Positions 62,296-64,000 of a stretch of 64,000 bases of DNA are shown here, one piece after another (the stretch's first letter is position 1; the number at the start of each line of letters is the position of its first letter). The DNA is from Prevotellaceae bacterium UBA4301 (GTDB taxonomy: Bacteria > Bacteroidota > Bacteroidia > Bacteroidales > Bacteroidaceae): the NCBI GenBank assembly GCA_002395775.1, contig DGUV01000056.1, positions 55,744 to 119,743 on the forward strand, written 5' to 3'. Position numbers and translations under genes: made by a program. Under the pieces are notes generated by a model. That model ran no database searches and was not told the origin of the DNA. It saw only the letters and a list, made by a program, of their open reading frames with translations.

Positions 62296-62744
62296 GATAG
62301 TATATTAGGATAAATTTTTGTGCGAAGATAATTAAATTCTGTTTTATAGACGATTCTTTTTTCAATTAAATCACAAATCGCCTTATGTTTTCTTTGATAT
62401 TGTGGTGAAATGCCATATAAAATCCCACTTTTTGCTCAGTTTGTCCCAACCTTTCACAAAAGGACAAACGTGATGACTTCAATTCGATATCTTTTCTCGC
62501 CATTTTCAATGCTATCTCCAAATGCCAAAAACGGAAAATGCCTATGTTTTCCACGTTAAGATTTGTTAAGTGGCATTTTCTTTCTTTTGTTTTCAGAATT
62601 TTTGTTTCTGCCTTGTTTCTTGTGCCCCCTGTACTTGGTAATATGTATTGATATTTAATACATTACAAGCTGGCAATAGGATTTCAAGAAGGATTATGAT
62701 GCTTGACGGTGCATACGTATCGAACGGTTGACCTTTGGTATTCC
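62296..62744. other. 449-bp gap between the restriction cassette and the Fic gene
   Basis: AT-rich upstream half and a more mixed second half. A 62-codon minus-strand frame (62366-62554) has no recognisable motif and is not accepted as a gene. The sequence TGACCTTTGG at 62729-62738 recurs at 58779-58788 on the other side of the cassette. Confidence 0.6.
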
Positions 62745-63641
62745 TCACTTACGACTCTTTATTCGATAATAATCGAGTATGGTCTTGAACTCGTCTTGTG
62801 CGGTGAGGCATGTGTCGGTCAGATAACCATTGATGTGCCCCCATTCGCTGAGGCCGCGGTAGTAGAACAGCTTTAGATTGTCGGTGATGATGAAGGGGAG
62901 TATGTTGTTGGCCAGACATTCTTTGAACATGAGCAGTCGTCCTACACGGCCGTTGCCGTCCTGAAATGGATGTATGCGCTCAAAACGTACATGAAAGTCG
63001 AGGATGTCCTCCAGCACTTTTTGTTTTTTGGCATTGTATTCAAATAACAACTCTTTCATCTTTGCGTGTACTTCCTCGGGTAATGTGGTTTCTTGGCCAC
63101 CGACCTCGTTTGGCAGACGTTTGTATTCACCTACGGCAAACCAATCCTTCCGGCTGTCAGAGGTTCCGGCTTTCAGTATGCCGTGTAGTTCTTTGATGAG
63201 ATGTTCTGTTAGCTTTTCTTTTGCCCTGTCAAGTATTAGGTCGATGCAACGAAAGTGGTTTGTCGTCTCCACGATATCATCTACATTTACCACCTCTGTG
63301 CTCATTCCGATGGTGTTGGTTTCAAAGATGTATCGTGTCTGCTCGTGTGTCAGTCTGCTTCCCTCAATATGGTTGGAGTTATATGTCAGGTCGATTTGGA
63401 CCTTATGGTAGATGCCCCCGCTCATCTTCATGGCTTTCTGCTCACGCAAGGCAGTAAGTAGAGGCATTTCCTTTTGATTCCGTGCATTTATTCGTTGCGG
63501 TAACTGGGAATCTTCGGGGATGTTCCATGTTTTCCCTGTCAAGAACGCTCCTTCAATCTTGCCCATAGCACAATAGTTACGTGCTGTACGTTCGGAAATT
63601 CCGGTCTTCTGGGCAAATGCTTTTACTGAGATGTATGCCAT
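62745..63641 (-). CDS. Fic-domain AMP-transferase with N-terminal DNA-binding domain
   Basis: Predicted AMPylating enzyme of 298 aa. Residues 1-45 look like a small winged or MerR-like helix-turn-helix (VKAFAQKTGISERTARNYCA). The Fic core carries the complete catalytic motif HPFQDGNGRVGR starting at His224. The inhibitory motif SNHIEG (Ser89 to Gly94, with Glu93) sits N-terminal to the core, which makes it a class II, self-restrained Fic. Targets are unknown. Lone gene on the minus strand, between the restriction cassette and trmB, with its own promoter box. Its DNA-binding domain may act on the nearby TTGCC repeats. Confidence 0.9.
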   Translation of the reverse strand: MAYISVKAFAQKTGISERTARNYCAMGKIEGAFLTGKTWNIPEDSQLPQRINARNQKEMPLLTALREQKAMKMSGGIYHKVQIDLTYNSNHIEGSRLTHEQTRYIFETNTIGMSTEVVNVDDIVETTNHFRCIDLILDRAKEKLTEHLIKELHGILKAGTSDSRKDWFAVGEYKRLPNEVGGQETTLPEEVHAKMKELLFEYNAKKQKVLEDILDFHVRFERIHPFQDGNGRVGRLLMFKECLANNILPFIITDNLKLFYYRGLSEWGHINGYLTDTCLTAQDEFKTILDYYRIKSRK

Positions 63642-63654
63642 ATTCTTAGTCTAT

Positions 63655-63714
63655 CGGCAAGAAATGTATTGCCATTGGACTACAAATGTACTACTTTTTG
63701 CCGTTACCGGCAAG
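63655..63714. promoter_or_regulatory. Fic promoter with TTGCC/GGCAA half-sites
   Basis: A TACATTTG box on the minus strand (63690-63683) is preceded by TTG at 20 bases. CGGCAAG (near 63656), TTGCC (near 63669) and the inverted pair TTGCC-N6-GGCAA (63699-63714) surround the box. They could be operator half-sites. Confidence 0.45.
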
Positions 63715-63732
63715 ATTTTGGGATCTTTTCTT

Positions 63733-64000
63733 TTACTTCCCAGTCTCGTTGCCGCTTCGTTTCGAACGGTTATACGAGCGGTATTCATCGAGGGGTATCT
63801 CGACGTCGGGCTCTATGAGCTGACCTTCGTGGGGCAGGCGGAAGCGGAGGTACTTGATGGGGATGCCGCGGTCGCGCCACATCTGTTCGTAGTAGGTCTG
63901 GATGGAGCGGGCTTCCTGGCCCATGTCGGGCTCCTCCTCGGAGAGGGGCTTATACAGGTCGCGTGTGGCATATTCGGGTGTGATGTGGTTGGCACGGAGC
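63733..64000 (-). CDS. trmB: tRNA (guanine-N7-)-methyltransferase TrmB, C-terminal part
   Basis: The last 88 codons of a gene that continues beyond the window. The protein reads LRANHITPEYATRDLYKPLS, then EEEPDMGQEARSIQTYYEQM, then IPIKYLRFRLPHEG, which fits the end of TrmB in Bacteroidales. TrmB puts m7G at position 46 of tRNAs. A Met at 63924 is not the start: the frame is open to the window edge. A short polar tail (SYNRSKRSGNETGK) precedes the stop. The catalytic SAM-binding part is not in view, so the call rests on the tail and on the position near mrp. Confidence 0.78.
   Translation of the reverse strand, partial: LRANHITPEYATRDLYKPLSEEEPDMGQEARSIQTYYEQMWRDRGIPIKYLRFRLPHEGQLIEPDVEIPLDEYRSYNRSKRSGNETGK

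Noticed and set aside
62366..62554. 62-codon ORF upstream of the controller gene
   Set aside because: No motif, no promoter box, no known homologue in memory, and odd residue composition.

Overview
This window reads as chromosomal DNA of a Prevotella-like member of the Bacteroidales. The evidence is the gene content: SusC/SusD pairs, fasciclin-domain lipoproteins, the type IX secretion translocon protein SprA, a BspA-like leucine-rich-repeat protein, AddAB, and a sodium-pumping methylmalonyl-CoA decarboxylase. The promoters agree with this. Many start sites are preceded by the Bacteroidota motif TAnnTTTG, often with TTG or TTC exactly 19 bases upstream. No rRNA, CRISPR array, insertion sequence or phage gene was seen.

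Layout. 1-30: 5' end of a tRNA gene on the minus strand, followed by a patch of short repeats. 316-6342: addA-addB repair operon (minus). 6531-7349: panB. 7613-25191: one long plus-strand operon of seven surface genes (FAS1, SusC, SusD, FAS1, FAS1, SusC, SusD), ended by a clear terminator. 25493-26398: an SGNH esterase and a small membrane protein. 26415-34846: ruvA-sprA. 34999-36311: cysQ and a phosphodiesterase. 36381-37790: a MATE transporter. 37918-41649: the four-gene Na+-translocating decarboxylase operon. 41757-45198: a fourth FAS1 lipoprotein and a histidine phosphatase. 45297-55351: two large secreted proteins sharing a dockerin-like module, on either side of xseA-xseB and a membrane-bound TPR/AraC regulator. 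55571-56590: ilvE. 56788-64000: mrp and the end of trmB, separated by a DUF6078-like gene, an AT-rich restriction-modification cassette with its own controller gene, and a Fic protein.

How the genes fit together. The FAS1/SusCD operon codes for two predicted outer-membrane import gates with their lids plus three large surface lipoproteins. It holds no enzyme, sigma factor or sensor, so its substrate cannot be read from the sequence. It is the best candidate here for an undescribed system. A paralogue of its second FAS1 protein sits 25 kb away beside a secreted phosphatase. mmdA/OadG/biotin carrier/OadB would turn methylmalonyl-CoA into propionyl-CoA while pumping Na+, as in succinate-propionate fermentation. 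The trmB-mrp gap looks like an insertion site for defence genes.

The genome also carries many short iterated sequences between genes: heptamers, octamers, a 22-bp tandem repeat, and a strict 23-bp array of four palindromes upstream of mrp. One AT-rich repeat of this kind appears to have entered the MATE coding sequence in frame. All functions are read from sequence and from memory of the families; no search was run.
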